Assembly (NCBI GenBank): GCA_041168905.1
Contig: JBEEJZ010000005.1
Location: 57,340 to 121,339, forward strand
Length of the DNA: 64,000 nucleotides
Direction of reading: 5' to 3'
Source: JBEEJZ01 sp041168905
GTDB lineage: Bacteria; Pseudomonadota; Gammaproteobacteria; Burkholderiales; Burkholderiaceae_C
Under the pieces are notes generated by a model. The model saw nothing but the letters and a program-made list of their open reading frames with translations. It did not search any database and was not told the origin of the DNA. The translations under genes and the position numbers were made by a program. Shown here piece after piece: positions 41,910 through 50,958 of the stretch. The stretch's first letter is position 1, and each line of letters begins with the position of its first letter.

Positions 41910-41935
41910 ATCTGAGGGCCCGAAGAACGGGTTTC

Positions 41936-42862
41936 ATGAACTTTCAACAATTGCGTTCGGTGCGCGAGGCCGAGCGTTGCGGCTTCAACCTGACCGAGGT
42001 GGCCGCCACTTTGCACACGTCACAGCCCGGCGTCAGCCGACAGGTTCGCGAGCTTGAAGAAGAGCTGGGCGTCGAGCTTTTTGTTCGGTCTGGTAAACGT
42101 CTCTTGGGACTGACCACGGCGGGCAAGGCCCTGATGCCCATCATCCAGCGGGTGTTGCTGGACGCAGAAAGCTTGCGCCGTGCTGGCCAGGAGCTGCAAG
42201 GGCGCGAAGAGGGCCGGCTCTCGATTGCGGCGACCCACTCCCAGGCCCGCTATGCCTTGCCGCACGTGGTGCGCGACTTCCGTCAGCGCTACCCGCGCGT
42301 GACCTTGCATTTGCACCAGGGATCGCCCAAGCAGGTGGCCGAGATGCTGCTGTCGGGCGAGGCCGACATCGGCGTGGCCACCGAGGCACTGGCCAGCTAC
42401 GAGCAATTGGTCACCTTACCCTGCTACCGCTGGAGCCACAGCATTGTGGTGCCCCCTGGACATCCGCTGCTGGACCTGCCCAGCCCGGTGACCCTGCAGG
42501 ATCTGGTTCGTTTTCCCATCATCACTTACGAAGTGGGCTACACCGGGCGCTCGCACATAGATGACGCCTTTGCGCAAGTAGGCCTGCAGCCCGACGTGGT
42601 CTTGACGGCCATGGATGCCGACGTCATCAAGACCTACGTCGAGCTTGAAATGGGCGTCGGCATCGTGGCCTCCATTGCGCTGGACGAATCCCGGGACCGT
42701 GACCTGCGCACCCTCGATGCAGGTCACTTGTTTCAGATCAACGTGACGCGTTTGGGCATCCGGCGCAACCACTGGCTGGCCGGCTTTGCCTTTGGCTTCA
42801 TTGAGAACTTCGCGCCCTCTCTGACCCGCGAAGTGGTGTTGGAGGCTTTGGGTGAGATGTAG
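41936..42862 (+). CDS. cysB: CysB family LysR-type regulator of sulfur assimilation
   Basis: A 308-residue LysR regulator whose N-terminus MNFQQLRSVREAERCGFNLTEVAATLHTSQPGVSRQ and ligand domain (SIAATHSQARYALP, FPIITYEVGYTGRSHIDDAF, ELEMGVGIVASIA) are those of CysB/Cbl. It activates sulfate uptake and reduction genes when N-acetylserine is present and sulfate is low. It is encoded inside the regulon it should control, just upstream of sbp copy 2 and cysTWA. CysB and Cbl cannot be separated with certainty from sequence alone. Confidence 0.9.
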   Translation: MNFQQLRSVREAERCGFNLTEVAATLHTSQPGVSRQVRELEEELGVELFVRSGKRLLGLTTAGKALMPIIQRVLLDAESLRRAGQELQGREEGRLSIAATHSQARYALPHVVRDFRQRYPRVTLHLHQGSPKQVAEMLLSGEADIGVATEALASYEQLVTLPCYRWSHSIVVPPGHPLLDLPSPVTLQDLVRFPIITYEVGYTGRSHIDDAFAQVGLQPDVVLTAMDADVIKTYVELEMGVGIVASIALDESRDRDLRTLDAGHLFQINVTRLGIRRNHWLAGFAFGFIENFAPSLTREVVLEALGEM

Positions 42863-42893
42863 GTCGGTTCGGGCCTGACAGGGCGCTCGGCGT

Positions 42894-42915
42894 CTTTATC
42901 TGAAAAACGAATAAG
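42894..42915. promoter_or_regulatory. Candidate CysB-type site upstream of sbp copy 2
   Basis: CTTTAT (42894-42899) and AATAAG (42910-42915) form an imperfect dyad across a purine-rich centre, about 80 bases before sbp copy 2. The reverse strand contains the ATTCGTTT core also found before copy 1. It is a plausible activator site for the sbp-cysTWA operon. Confidence 0.3.
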
Positions 42916-42995
42916 AAAACAAGAACAAAGTAGTTTGGGTTCTAGCGACCCGTCGTCAGAATCCGGGCCTTTCATCCATCACAGGAGTTAGTCCC

Positions 42996-43991
42996 ATGAA
43001 GAAAATTCTGCGCGCAGCCTTCTCCACCCTGGCCCTTGCTGCTGTTGCAGCCTCGGCTCAAACGACGCTGCTCAATGTGTCGTATGACGTGTCACGTGAG
43101 TTCTACAAGGACTACAACGCGGCCTTCGTCGCCCACTACAAGAAGACCACAGGCAAGGACGTCAAGATCGATCAGTCGCACGCGGGCTCCAGCGCCCAGG
43201 CGCGTGCAGTGGCCGATGGCTTGGAAGCTGATGTGGTGACCATGAACACAACCACCGACGTGGACTTTTTGGCTGACAAAGGCGTGGTGGCAAAAGACTG
43301 GACCAAGCGATTCCCTGGCAATGCGGCCCCCACCAGTTCCACCATGCTGTTTCTGGTGCGCAATGGCAATCCCAAGGGCATCAAGGACTGGGATGACCTG
43401 ATCAAGCCCGGCGTACAAGTCGTCGTGGTCAATCCCAAGACCGGGGGCAATGGTCGTATGGCTTACCTGGCAGCCTGGGGTTCTGTGCGCGCCAAGGGTG
43501 GCACAGATGCGCAAGCCGCCGAGTTTGTGAGCAAGCTGTACAAGAACGTGCCTGTGCTGGCGCGTGGCGGCCGTGATGCTACCGCAGTGTTCTTGCAGCG
43601 CAATATCGGCGATGTGCTGGTGACCTTCGAATCTGAAGTGGTGTCGGTCGACAACGAATTCGGTGCGGGCAAAGTGGACGCGATCCATCCCTCCTCCAGC
43701 ATCGTGGCAGACAACCCAGTGGCCATCGTCGATCGCACGGTAGACAAAAAAGGCTCACGTGCGGTGGCACAGGCCTATCTGGACTATCTGTACTCCGACG
43801 AGGGTCAGGAGATTGCGGCCAAGCACAACATTCGTCCCCGGTCGCCAGCTGTGCTCAAGAAGTACGCCAGTGCCTTCAAGCCGATCAAGCTTTTCACCGT
43901 CAATGAATACTTCGGCTCCCTGGGTGAAGCGCAAAAAGTGCACTTCAACGACGGCGGTCAGTTCGACAAGCTCTACACCGCAGGCAAATAA
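42996..43991 (+). CDS. sbp: Sulfate-binding periplasmic protein (copy 2)
   Basis: A 331-residue precursor with signal MKKILRAAFSTLALAAVAASAQ and the family blocks LLNVSYDVSREFYKDYNAAF, QSHAGSSAQARAVADGL and NPKTGGNGRMAYLAAWGS. It is the substrate receptor of the transporter encoded directly downstream (cysT starts on the next base after its stop). An ACAGGAG ribosome site precedes ATG 42996. Confidence 0.94.
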   Translation: MKKILRAAFSTLALAAVAASAQTTLLNVSYDVSREFYKDYNAAFVAHYKKTTGKDVKIDQSHAGSSAQARAVADGLEADVVTMNTTTDVDFLADKGVVAKDWTKRFPGNAAPTSSTMLFLVRNGNPKGIKDWDDLIKPGVQVVVVNPKTGGNGRMAYLAAWGSVRAKGGTDAQAAEFVSKLYKNVPVLARGGRDATAVFLQRNIGDVLVTFESEVVSVDNEFGAGKVDAIHPSSSIVADNPVAIVDRTVDKKGSRAVAQAYLDYLYSDEGQEIAAKHNIRPRSPAVLKKYASAFKPIKLFTVNEYFGSLGEAQKVHFNDGGQFDKLYTAGK

Positions 43992-44822
43992 ATGGCGGCT
44001 TCCAAAAAGGTGTTGCCTGGCTTCAATCTGACGCTGGGCTACACGGTGTTTTATTTGTGCCTGATCGTGCTGATTCCGCTGTCGGCCTTGATTTTCAAGA
44101 CCTTCACGCTGACTTGGCCCCAATTCTGGGAGGCGGTGACGGCGCCGCGGGTGATGGCCTCTTACCGCCTCACCTTTGGGGCCTCCCTGATGGCGGCCCT
44201 GGTCAATGTGGTGTTTGGTTTGCTGGTGGCCTGGGTGCTGGTGCGTTATCACTTTCCAGGCAAAAAGATCGTGGATGCGCTGGTGGATTTGCCCTTTGCC
44301 TTGCCTACGGCGGTGGCCGGTATTTCGCTGACCGCCTTGCTGGCGGGCAATGGCTGGATCGGCCAGTACCTGGAGCCCAGAGGCATCCAGCTGGCTTTCA
44401 ACCCCAACGGCGTGGTGATTGCGCTCATCTTCATCGGCCTGCCCTTTGTGGTGCGCACGGTGCAGCCAGTGCTGGAAGACACCGAGAAAGAGCTGGAAGA
44501 AGCCGCCATGTGTCTGGGTGCCACGCGTTGGCAAACTTTTTCACGGGTGATTTTTCCGGCCATCGCGCCTGCTCTGCTGACGGGTTTTGCCATGGCATTT
44601 GCCAGAGCCATCGGCGAATACGGCTCGGTGATTTTTATCGCCGGCAACATGCCCATGGTCAGTGAGATCACACCGCTCATCATCATAGGCAAGCTGGAGC
44701 AATATGACTACGCGGGTGCGACCGCTGTGGCCACCGTGATGCTGGGCCTGTCGTTTGTGCTGCTGCTGGTCATCAATGCCTTGCAAGCCTGGCAACGCAA
44801 AAACACGGGGGCACCAGTATGA
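43992..44822 (+). CDS. cysT: Sulfate ABC transporter permease CysT (CysU)
   Basis: Inner-membrane permease of 276 residues with six helices and the coupling motif EEAAMCLGATRWQTFSRVIFPAIAPALLTG split over the EAA loop. The N-terminus LPGFNLTLGYTVFYLCLIVLIPL is typical of CysT. It abuts sbp and overlaps cysW by four bases (ATGA). Confidence 0.95.
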   Translation: MAASKKVLPGFNLTLGYTVFYLCLIVLIPLSALIFKTFTLTWPQFWEAVTAPRVMASYRLTFGASLMAALVNVVFGLLVAWVLVRYHFPGKKIVDALVDLPFALPTAVAGISLTALLAGNGWIGQYLEPRGIQLAFNPNGVVIALIFIGLPFVVRTVQPVLEDTEKELEEAAMCLGATRWQTFSRVIFPAIAPALLTGFAMAFARAIGEYGSVIFIAGNMPMVSEITPLIIIGKLEQYDYAGATAVATVMLGLSFVLLLVINALQAWQRKNTGAPV

Positions 44823-45700
44823 AGACGACCGAGGTACGCTGGGTCCGTTACACCCTCACAGGGGTGGCATTGGCCTTCATGTTTTTGTTTCTGGTGCTGC
44901 CCTTGGCGGCGGTGTTTACCGAAGGCCTGCGCAAGGGCCTGGACGCCTATTGGGAGGCACTGCAAGAGCCCGATGCCTGGTCTGCCATACGCCTGACGCT
45001 CATCACTGCAGCCATTGCAGTGCCGCTGAACCTGGTGTTTGGCGTGGCAGCGGCTTGGGCCATAGCCAAGTATGAGTTTCGCGGCAAGTCGTTTTTGACA
45101 ACGCTGGTGGATCTGCCGTTTTCAGTGTCGCCGGTGGTGGCGGGTCTGATCTATGTGCTGGTGTTTGGCGCACAGGGCTGGCTGGGCCCCTGGCTGATGG
45201 CCCATGACATCAAGGTGGTGTTTGCCGTGCCGGGCATCATTCTGGCCACCATTTTTGTCACCTTTCCCTTCATTGCGCGAGAGCTGATCCCGCTCATGCA
45301 GGCGCAGGGCAATGACGAAGAACAGGCAGCCATCGTGCTGGGCGCCACGGGCTGGCAAACCTTTTGGTATGTCACCTTGCCCAACATCAAATGGGGCGTG
45401 ATTTACGGCGTCATTCTTTGCAATGCCCGCGCCATGGGTGAGTTTGGTGCGGTGTCTGTGGTGTCGGGCCACATCCGTGGCCAGACCAACACCATGCCCT
45501 TGCACGTCGAGATTTTGTACAACGAATACCAGTCGGTGGCCGCCTTTGCCGTGGCCTCCCTGTTGGCGCTGCTGGCCCTGGTCACTTTGGTGATCAAGAG
45601 CTGGGTGGAGTGGCGGCATGAGCGCGAAATGCGCGCCATTGCCGAGCTGCCACCGGAGCGACCCGCGACCGCCCCCCTTGTTTTGAAGGATGCCACATGA
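44819..45700 (+). CDS. cysW: Sulfate ABC transporter permease CysW
   Basis: Second permease, 293 residues, with the CysW features FRGKSFLTTLVDLPFSVSPVVAGL, the EAA loop EEQAAIVLGATGWQTFWYVTLPN and the HIRGQTNTMPLHVEILYNEY block. Both ends overlap their neighbours by four bases, so cysT, cysW and cysA are translationally coupled. Confidence 0.95.
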   Translation: MKTTEVRWVRYTLTGVALAFMFLFLVLPLAAVFTEGLRKGLDAYWEALQEPDAWSAIRLTLITAAIAVPLNLVFGVAAAWAIAKYEFRGKSFLTTLVDLPFSVSPVVAGLIYVLVFGAQGWLGPWLMAHDIKVVFAVPGIILATIFVTFPFIARELIPLMQAQGNDEEQAAIVLGATGWQTFWYVTLPNIKWGVIYGVILCNARAMGEFGAVSVVSGHIRGQTNTMPLHVEILYNEYQSVAAFAVASLLALLALVTLVIKSWVEWRHEREMRAIAELPPERPATAPLVLKDAT

Positions 45701-46806
45701 GCATAGAAATCCAGCAGGTCTCCAAGCACTTCGGTGCTTTCCATGCCCTGCGTGACGTGAATCTGCATATTGAATCCGGTGAATTGGTGGCTTTGCTGGG
45801 CCCCTCGGGTTGTGGCAAGACCACGCTGCTGCGCATCATCGCTGGCCTGGAGACGGCCGATGCCGGCAGCATCCTCTTCAGCGGCGAAGACACCACGGAC
45901 GTACATGTGCGCGACCGTCAGGTCGGTTTTGTGTTCCAGCACTACGCCTTGTTCCGCCACATGACGGTGTTTGAAAACGTCGCGTTTGGGCTGCGTGTGC
46001 GCCCGCGCAGCACGCGACCGAGCGAGGCACAGATCAGGCAGAAAGTGCACGATTTGTTGGGTCTGGTGCAGCTGGATTGGTTGGCCGATCGTTACCCCTC
46101 GCAGTTGTCAGGTGGCCAGCGCCAGCGCATTGCCCTGGCCCGGGCCCTGGCGGTCGAGCCCAAGGTGTTGCTGCTGGATGAGCCCTTTGGTGCACTCGAC
46201 GCCAAAGTGCGCAAGGAGCTGCGCCGTTGGCTGCGCCGCCTGCACGACGAGCTGCATGTCACCAGCATCTTCGTCACCCATGACCAGGAAGAAGCCCTGG
46301 AGGTGGCCGACCGGGTGGTGTTGATGAACCAGGGCCAGGTCGAGCAAATGGGTACGCCGCAAGACGTGTGGGACCATCCGGCCAGCCCCTTTGTGTATGG
46401 TTTTTTGGGCGATGTGAACCTGTTTCACGGCCGCGCCCACGAGGGGCAGCTGCACCTGGGTGATGTGGCCCTGGACGCCCCCGAGCATGCTCAGGCCCAA
46501 CATGCCCAGGCATTTGCCTATGTGCGACCCCACGACCTGCAAGTGCAGCGCTACACGCCCGGCGCCGTGGGTATCGTCGCCCATTTGCAGCGCGCGATTG
46601 TGGTGGGTCCGGTCGCGCGACTGGAATTGCTGCCCACCGATCTGCAAGAGCCCAGTGGCCACGACCCCCTCATCGAGGCACAGATTCCGTCCGAGCTTTT
46701 TCGCAGCCTGGGACTCAAGGAAGGCGAAAAGCTGGTGGTCTCGCCGCAAAAGGCCCGGGTGTTTCTGCAGCCTCAGTCAGCGGCAGCAGCTCCTGCGGGG
46801 CTGTGA
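45697..46806 (+). CDS. cysA: Sulfate ABC transporter ATPase CysA
   Basis: The 369-residue ATPase has Walker A GPSGCGKTT, Q-loop GFVFQHYALFRHMTVFENVAFGL, signature LSGGQRQRIALARALAVEPK, Walker B VLLLDEPFGALD and a C-terminal TOBE-like domain (AFAYVRPHDLQVQRY). It energises sulfate/thiosulfate uptake. Its last 34 bases overlap the convergent lipocalin gene. Confidence 0.95.
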   Translation: MSIEIQQVSKHFGAFHALRDVNLHIESGELVALLGPSGCGKTTLLRIIAGLETADAGSILFSGEDTTDVHVRDRQVGFVFQHYALFRHMTVFENVAFGLRVRPRSTRPSEAQIRQKVHDLLGLVQLDWLADRYPSQLSGGQRQRIALARALAVEPKVLLLDEPFGALDAKVRKELRRWLRRLHDELHVTSIFVTHDQEEALEVADRVVLMNQGQVEQMGTPQDVWDHPASPFVYGFLGDVNLFHGRAHEGQLHLGDVALDAPEHAQAQHAQAFAYVRPHDLQVQRYTPGAVGIVAHLQRAIVVGPVARLELLPTDLQEPSGHDPLIEAQIPSELFRSLGLKEGEKLVVSPQKARVFLQPQSAAAAPAGL

Positions 46807-47330
46807 GGGGTACGTTCGAGTTTTTGAACGTCGAAGCCTTTGCGTGACAAACGCGTGAGCAGGGCGGCATAGGCTTGGGGCTCGACCTGCGCTTGTCGGG
46901 ACAGCACCCACAGGTATTCGCGCTTGGGTTCACCCACGGCCACCAGTTGGTAGTTGTCATCCAGGTCGATCACCCAGTAGTCGCCCCAGACCGCCGGCAA
47001 AAACGACAGCCAATCTGGCGCAAAGCGCACCTCCAGCTTGGCCGAGGTGGCTGGCCCGATTTGCCGGGCCGTGCCGATCGCTTCTATCGTGTCGCCGGCC
47101 TCGGTGCGGCAGCGGTTGAGCACCTGCACCCGACCGTCGGGCTGCAGGCTGTACCGGGCGGCGGTGTCGCGGACACACTTGCGCTGAAACCAGTTGGGCA
47201 GCTTCGCGATCTCAAACCAGGTACCCATGTAGCGGGGCACATCCAGCGTGGGGACGGTGTTGAGCTCTTCCCTGGCAAGGGTCGGCAAGGCACATGCACA
47301 CAGGAAGAGGGCAGTCAGCTTGGATCTCAT
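46773..47330 (-). CDS. Bacterial lipocalin (Blc-like)
   Basis: A 185-residue exported lipocalin that would bind lipids or other hydrophobic ligands in the envelope. The signal sequence MRSKLTALFLCACALPTLA is followed by the lipocalin signatures YMGTWFEIAKLPNWFQRKC, DYWVIDLDDNYQLVAVGEPKR and YLWVLSRQ. A lipobox is not convincing (LCAC), so it may be periplasmic rather than a lipoprotein. It is convergent with cysA and overlaps it by 34 bases. Confidence 0.9.
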   Translation of the reverse strand: MRSKLTALFLCACALPTLAREELNTVPTLDVPRYMGTWFEIAKLPNWFQRKCVRDTAARYSLQPDGRVQVLNRCRTEAGDTIEAIGTARQIGPATSAKLEVRFAPDWLSFLPAVWGDYWVIDLDDNYQLVAVGEPKREYLWVLSRQAQVEPQAYAALLTRLSRKGFDVQKLERTPHSPAGAAAAD

Positions 47331-47578
47331 GGCGCGAAGAAGGCGGAAGTTGAAGGAGCGTAGCCTAGCAGGCAGGCGATGGGATTGGGTGATCGTGCTC
47401 AATACCGTGCGCCGATGGCGGTTTCCCTGGGAATGGGCGGCCATCCATATGCCTTGGGACGCTGCCACAGTCACCGGTAATAACATCGGGGCACTGTTTT
47501 GTGTTCATGTTTCAATAATTTCATCCGTATGCCGTTTCAACCCTCGTGTTTCGAGGCTGCCCAGGCCAGCTGTCTCAC

Positions 47579-49153
47579 ATGATGTTTCGAGGTATCCGTT
47601 TCAAAATTGTCACCGGCCTGGTGCTGTTGATGGTTGTGCTGCTGTCGGGCTCTCTGCTGGGCCTGTCGTGGCACCTGAACCGCAGCTACACGCAGCTGGA
47701 GCACAAGGCTTCAGCGCAGGACTTCAAACGTTTGCTCAGTTCCATCGACGCCCGCTTGCACCAAATTGAAAAACTGCGCAAGGAATGGTCCAACTGGTCC
47801 GCCATGGCCGACTTTGTCGTCGGTCGCGCGCCTGAATTTGCAAATGACGAACTGACCTTGGAGTCACTGGAGCAGTCGGGTATTGCGGCAATTGGCGTGC
47901 TGAGTCTTCAGGGCCAGCTGATTCACCAGGCCTCTGTACCTGCAGCCCCGAGCGCCACCCAGCTGCTCGCCGGCGAATATGGGCCACTGCTGTCGAGGTT
48001 GCCGGAGGTTTATCAACCTGCTTGCGGCTTGATTTTCTGGAATGCGCATCGCTGGGTGGCGTGCCGTTTGGGCATTTACCAAAGCTCGGGACAAGGCCAG
48101 CCCGTTGGTATCCTGATCACGCTGGAGAGCCTGTCGGCCGACGTCTTGCAAGACATCAAGGCGCAAACCGGCCTGGGCTTTGTGCTGAGGCCGGAACAAC
48201 TCACGCCTTCGAAAACGGTGGCTGACGCCCCCAAGATGAGCTCCTCACTGGGCTCGGCCGAGGTGGTGTATGAAATTCAGAAAGACCTGATGCGCCTGAG
48301 CTGGCCTGTTCAGGATCTGGCCAAAAAGAACCTGGGCTACATCGAAATGGAGTGGCCCAGGCGCTTGTCGCATCAGGCACGCGACGACCTGGAGGAGGTG
48401 CGGTGGCAGTTCATGGCGTTTTTTGCCGCGATGGCCATCGGTTTTCTGTTCATTCTGGACCGCCTGGTGATTCGGCGGCTGGTCGGCTTCGGGGTTCAGC
48501 TCAGGGGCATCAACCAAAGCAGTGACTGGCAGAAGCGGATCAATGTCGACGGAAATGACGAGATTTCAGACCTTGCCACAGACACCAACCAGCTGCTCGG
48601 CATCATCAGCCATCAGGTTGAGAACCTGAACCTGCTGGCCGAGACCGACGTGCTGACGGGTCTGCCCAACCGTCGCAAGTTCGACAAGTTCCTGCAGCAT
48701 GCGCTGCTGACGGTGGCCCGCAGCAAGCGGCCGCTGTGCCTGGTTTTGCTGGATGTGGATCATTTCAAGGCTTACAACGATCACTATGGGCACGCGTTGG
48801 GCGATGCGGCCTTGCAGGAGGTGGCAGCATGCCTGAAAGAGCGTGCTCGTCGGCCTGGCGACTTGCCCGCCCGCATCGGTGGTGAGGAGTTTGCGGTGGT
48901 GCTGGAGGATACCGATCTGGCTGGAGCCACATATTGGGTGCAAGGCGCTCAAACCGCACTGGCCGAGCGGGAGATCATCCACGCCTTGAGCACGTCGGGC
49001 GAGTGCCTGGCCTTCAGTGCCGGGCTGGTTCAGGCAATGCCGGGTGAGACGGCCGAAGCCTTGTACAGCCGCGCGGACGCGTCGCTCTACCGTGCCAAGC
49101 GCCAGGGCAGAAACCAGATCGAGGTCGATGGCGGTGCCGGGCCAATAGCCTGA
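47579..49153 (+). CDS. Membrane diguanylate cyclase with CHASE4 sensor and GGDEF domain
   Basis: The enzyme would make the second messenger c-di-GMP from GTP. The 524 residues comprise a first membrane helix (GLVLLMVVLLSGSLLGLSW), a periplasmic CHASE4-like sensor (LRKEWSNWSAMADFVVG and following), a second helix near 290 (FMAFFAAMAIGFLFIL), a short linker and a GGDEF domain with G434-GEEF. An RPGD inhibitory I-site lies five residues before GGEEF, so product inhibition is expected. The active site is intact. ATG 47579 or 47582 may be used. The 248 bases before it are a divergent promoter region in which I see nothing distinct. Confidence 0.9.
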   Translation: MMFRGIRFKIVTGLVLLMVVLLSGSLLGLSWHLNRSYTQLEHKASAQDFKRLLSSIDARLHQIEKLRKEWSNWSAMADFVVGRAPEFANDELTLESLEQSGIAAIGVLSLQGQLIHQASVPAAPSATQLLAGEYGPLLSRLPEVYQPACGLIFWNAHRWVACRLGIYQSSGQGQPVGILITLESLSADVLQDIKAQTGLGFVLRPEQLTPSKTVADAPKMSSSLGSAEVVYEIQKDLMRLSWPVQDLAKKNLGYIEMEWPRRLSHQARDDLEEVRWQFMAFFAAMAIGFLFILDRLVIRRLVGFGVQLRGINQSSDWQKRINVDGNDEISDLATDTNQLLGIISHQVENLNLLAETDVLTGLPNRRKFDKFLQHALLTVARSKRPLCLVLLDVDHFKAYNDHYGHALGDAALQEVAACLKERARRPGDLPARIGGEEFAVVLEDTDLAGATYWVQGAQTALAEREIIHALSTSGECLAFSAGLVQAMPGETAEALYSRADASLYRAKRQGRNQIEVDGGAGPIA

Positions 49154-49174
49154 GACCACGGTTGTGGCCGGGGC

Positions 49175-50056
49175 TTAGCGTCCAGCCAGCAACTGGCGAA
49201 CCACTGGGTGTTCCACCTTGCGCTCGGTGCTGATGGCGTAATAGTGCTCCTCGACCCCCTCGCACGGGCCCAGCAGCTTCACATGGTGGCGGTGTAGCAG
49301 ATCCTCTTGCACCGACAGCGCGGCAGGGAATACGCCCAGGCCGCTGCCCCCAAAGGTCTCCAGCAGGGCGCTGTCCTCAAATTCCCCCACCACGCGTACG
49401 CGCAAGCCTTGTTGCGTCAGCCATTGGTCCAGGCGCCCGCGCACGGTGGAGTGCTGGGTAGGGAGCAGCACAGGCACCCGGGACAGCGATGCCGGAAAGT
49501 CCTGCCGGGCCAGCTCCCACCAGTGCTCTGGTGCATACCAGCCCATGCCTGATATGCCCAGCGGATGGTTGTGGACCTTGAGGTGCGGATTGAAGGGGGC
49601 CGGGTGGTCTGAGAGCACCACATCGAGCCGGTGGACCGCCAGGTCGGCCAACAGGTCCGCCATCTCGCCTTCGTGGCATATCAGGCGCAGGTCTGGGGTG
49701 CTCAGCACCGGCTGCAGCAGGCGTTGCACCACCAGCTTGGGCAAACCGTCTGCAATGCCCACCGTGAGCCGCACCGTGGCCACCTGGGTGGCAGCGCGCA
49801 CTTTTTCTGGCAGCGTCTCCCCGAGTTGAAAGATGTGCTCGGCCTCTTGCAGGGCGACCACGCCTGCCTCGGTTAGGGCCAGGCCCCGCCCCGCCGGCTT
49901 GAGCAGCTGGCAGCCCAGGTCGCGCTCCAGCTCACGAACCTGTGCACTGACGGTTTGCACGGCCATGTTCAGACGCGCAGCGGCATGTGACATGCCGCCT
50001 TCCTTCGCCACCATCCAGAAGTAATAGAGGTGCCGGTAGTTGAATGCCAAGCTCAT
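49175..50056 (-). CDS. nhaR: LysR family regulator, NhaR-like
   Basis: The 293 residues begin FNYRHLYYFWMVAKEGGMSHAAARLNMAVQTVSAQVRELE, the HTH of the NhaR group, followed by a substrate domain with VGIADGLPKLVVQRLLQP and GSGLGVFPA. NhaR senses sodium and activates the nhaA antiporter in E. coli, but no nhaA is nearby. In Burkholderiales NhaR-type regulators often stand alone; here it is divergent from a TerC protein, which may be its target. Confidence 0.85.
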   Translation of the reverse strand: MSLAFNYRHLYYFWMVAKEGGMSHAAARLNMAVQTVSAQVRELERDLGCQLLKPAGRGLALTEAGVVALQEAEHIFQLGETLPEKVRAATQVATVRLTVGIADGLPKLVVQRLLQPVLSTPDLRLICHEGEMADLLADLAVHRLDVVLSDHPAPFNPHLKVHNHPLGISGMGWYAPEHWWELARQDFPASLSRVPVLLPTQHSTVRGRLDQWLTQQGLRVRVVGEFEDSALLETFGGSGLGVFPAALSVQEDLLHRHHVKLLGPCEGVEEHYYAISTERKVEHPVVRQLLAGR

Positions 50057-50167
50057 GTTCAGAAATTACAGGAGTTACGTTCTTGAATTTTCTGTTTTTT
50101 TTTTATGGCATCCAGCCTTAAAGTCGACGCTTCTTCGCTGATACGCAGCCCGGCTGCAAAACACACC

Positions 50168-50923
50168 ATGGAATTCCTACTCGACCCCAATGTCTGGATC
50201 GCCTTTGCCATGCTCACAGCGCTGGAGATTGTGCTGGGCATCGACAACATCATCTTCATTTCGATTCTGGTGGGGCGCCTGCCCGTGCACCTGCGCGACA
50301 AGGCTCGTCGTATGGGTCTGGCGTTTGCCATGCTGTCGCGCTTGCTTTTGTTGTTCACCTTGAGCTGGGTGATGGGGCTCACGGTTGACCTGTTCAGCGT
50401 GATGGGCCAGGGTTTTAGCGGGCGTGACCTGGTCTTGCTGGGGGGTGGTCTGTTCCTGCTGTACAAGGCATCCCACGAAATTTTTGTGGAGGTCGAAGCC
50501 CATGAGCAGCATGCGCCTGCGCAGGCTGATTCGGCAGCTGTCCATGCAGCTGGCCGCAAAGCCTTTGTTGCGGTGATCGGCCAGATTGCCGTGATCGACA
50601 TCGTGTTCTCGCTCGACTCCGTGATCACGGCTGTGGGCATGGTGGATCAGATCGGCGTCATGATTGCTGCGGTGATTGCCTCGGTGGGTGTGATGCTGGT
50701 GGCTGCCAAGCCCATCGGCGAGTTTGTGGACCGTCACCCGTCCGTCAAGGTGCTGGCGCTGGCTTTCCTGGTGATGGTTGGTATGGCGCTGACGGCAGAA
50801 GCCTTTGACCAGCATGTGCCCAAGGGATACATCTATGCCGCCATGGCGTTTTCGTTGGCGGTCGAGGCTTTGAATATCCGCGCTCGCGGCAAGCGCCAGA
50901 AGCTGGCGTCGTCCGGGTCTTGA
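50168..50923 (+). CDS. TerC family integral membrane protein
   Basis: A 251-residue membrane protein with about seven helices and the TerC metal-binding features MLTALEIVLGIDNIIFISILVGRLP and IDIVFSLDSVITAVGM, each with conserved Asp and Asn residues. Family members export manganese or calcium ions or confer tellurite resistance. ATG 50168 gives the family N-terminus MEFLLDPNVWIAF; ATG 50105 would add 21 unlike residues. I looked for a yybP-ykoY manganese riboswitch upstream and did not see one. Confidence 0.9.
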   Translation: MEFLLDPNVWIAFAMLTALEIVLGIDNIIFISILVGRLPVHLRDKARRMGLAFAMLSRLLLLFTLSWVMGLTVDLFSVMGQGFSGRDLVLLGGGLFLLYKASHEIFVEVEAHEQHAPAQADSAAVHAAGRKAFVAVIGQIAVIDIVFSLDSVITAVGMVDQIGVMIAAVIASVGVMLVAAKPIGEFVDRHPSVKVLALAFLVMVGMALTAEAFDQHVPKGYIYAAMAFSLAVEALNIRARGKRQKLASSGS

Positions 50924-50958
50924 GGCGTTTGCTTTTTCGAAGGCTGGGTTTCTCTGGC

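Noticed and set aside
47540..47595. Repeated TGTTTCGAGG at the start of the diguanylate cyclase gene
   Set aside because: Two copies of about ten bases 36 apart, in frame with possible starts; too short and isolated to call a repeat element or operator.
50057..50167. Possible yybP-ykoY manganese riboswitch before the TerC gene
   Set aside because: The class often precedes TerC genes, but its conserved core elements cannot be found in this short 111-base gap.
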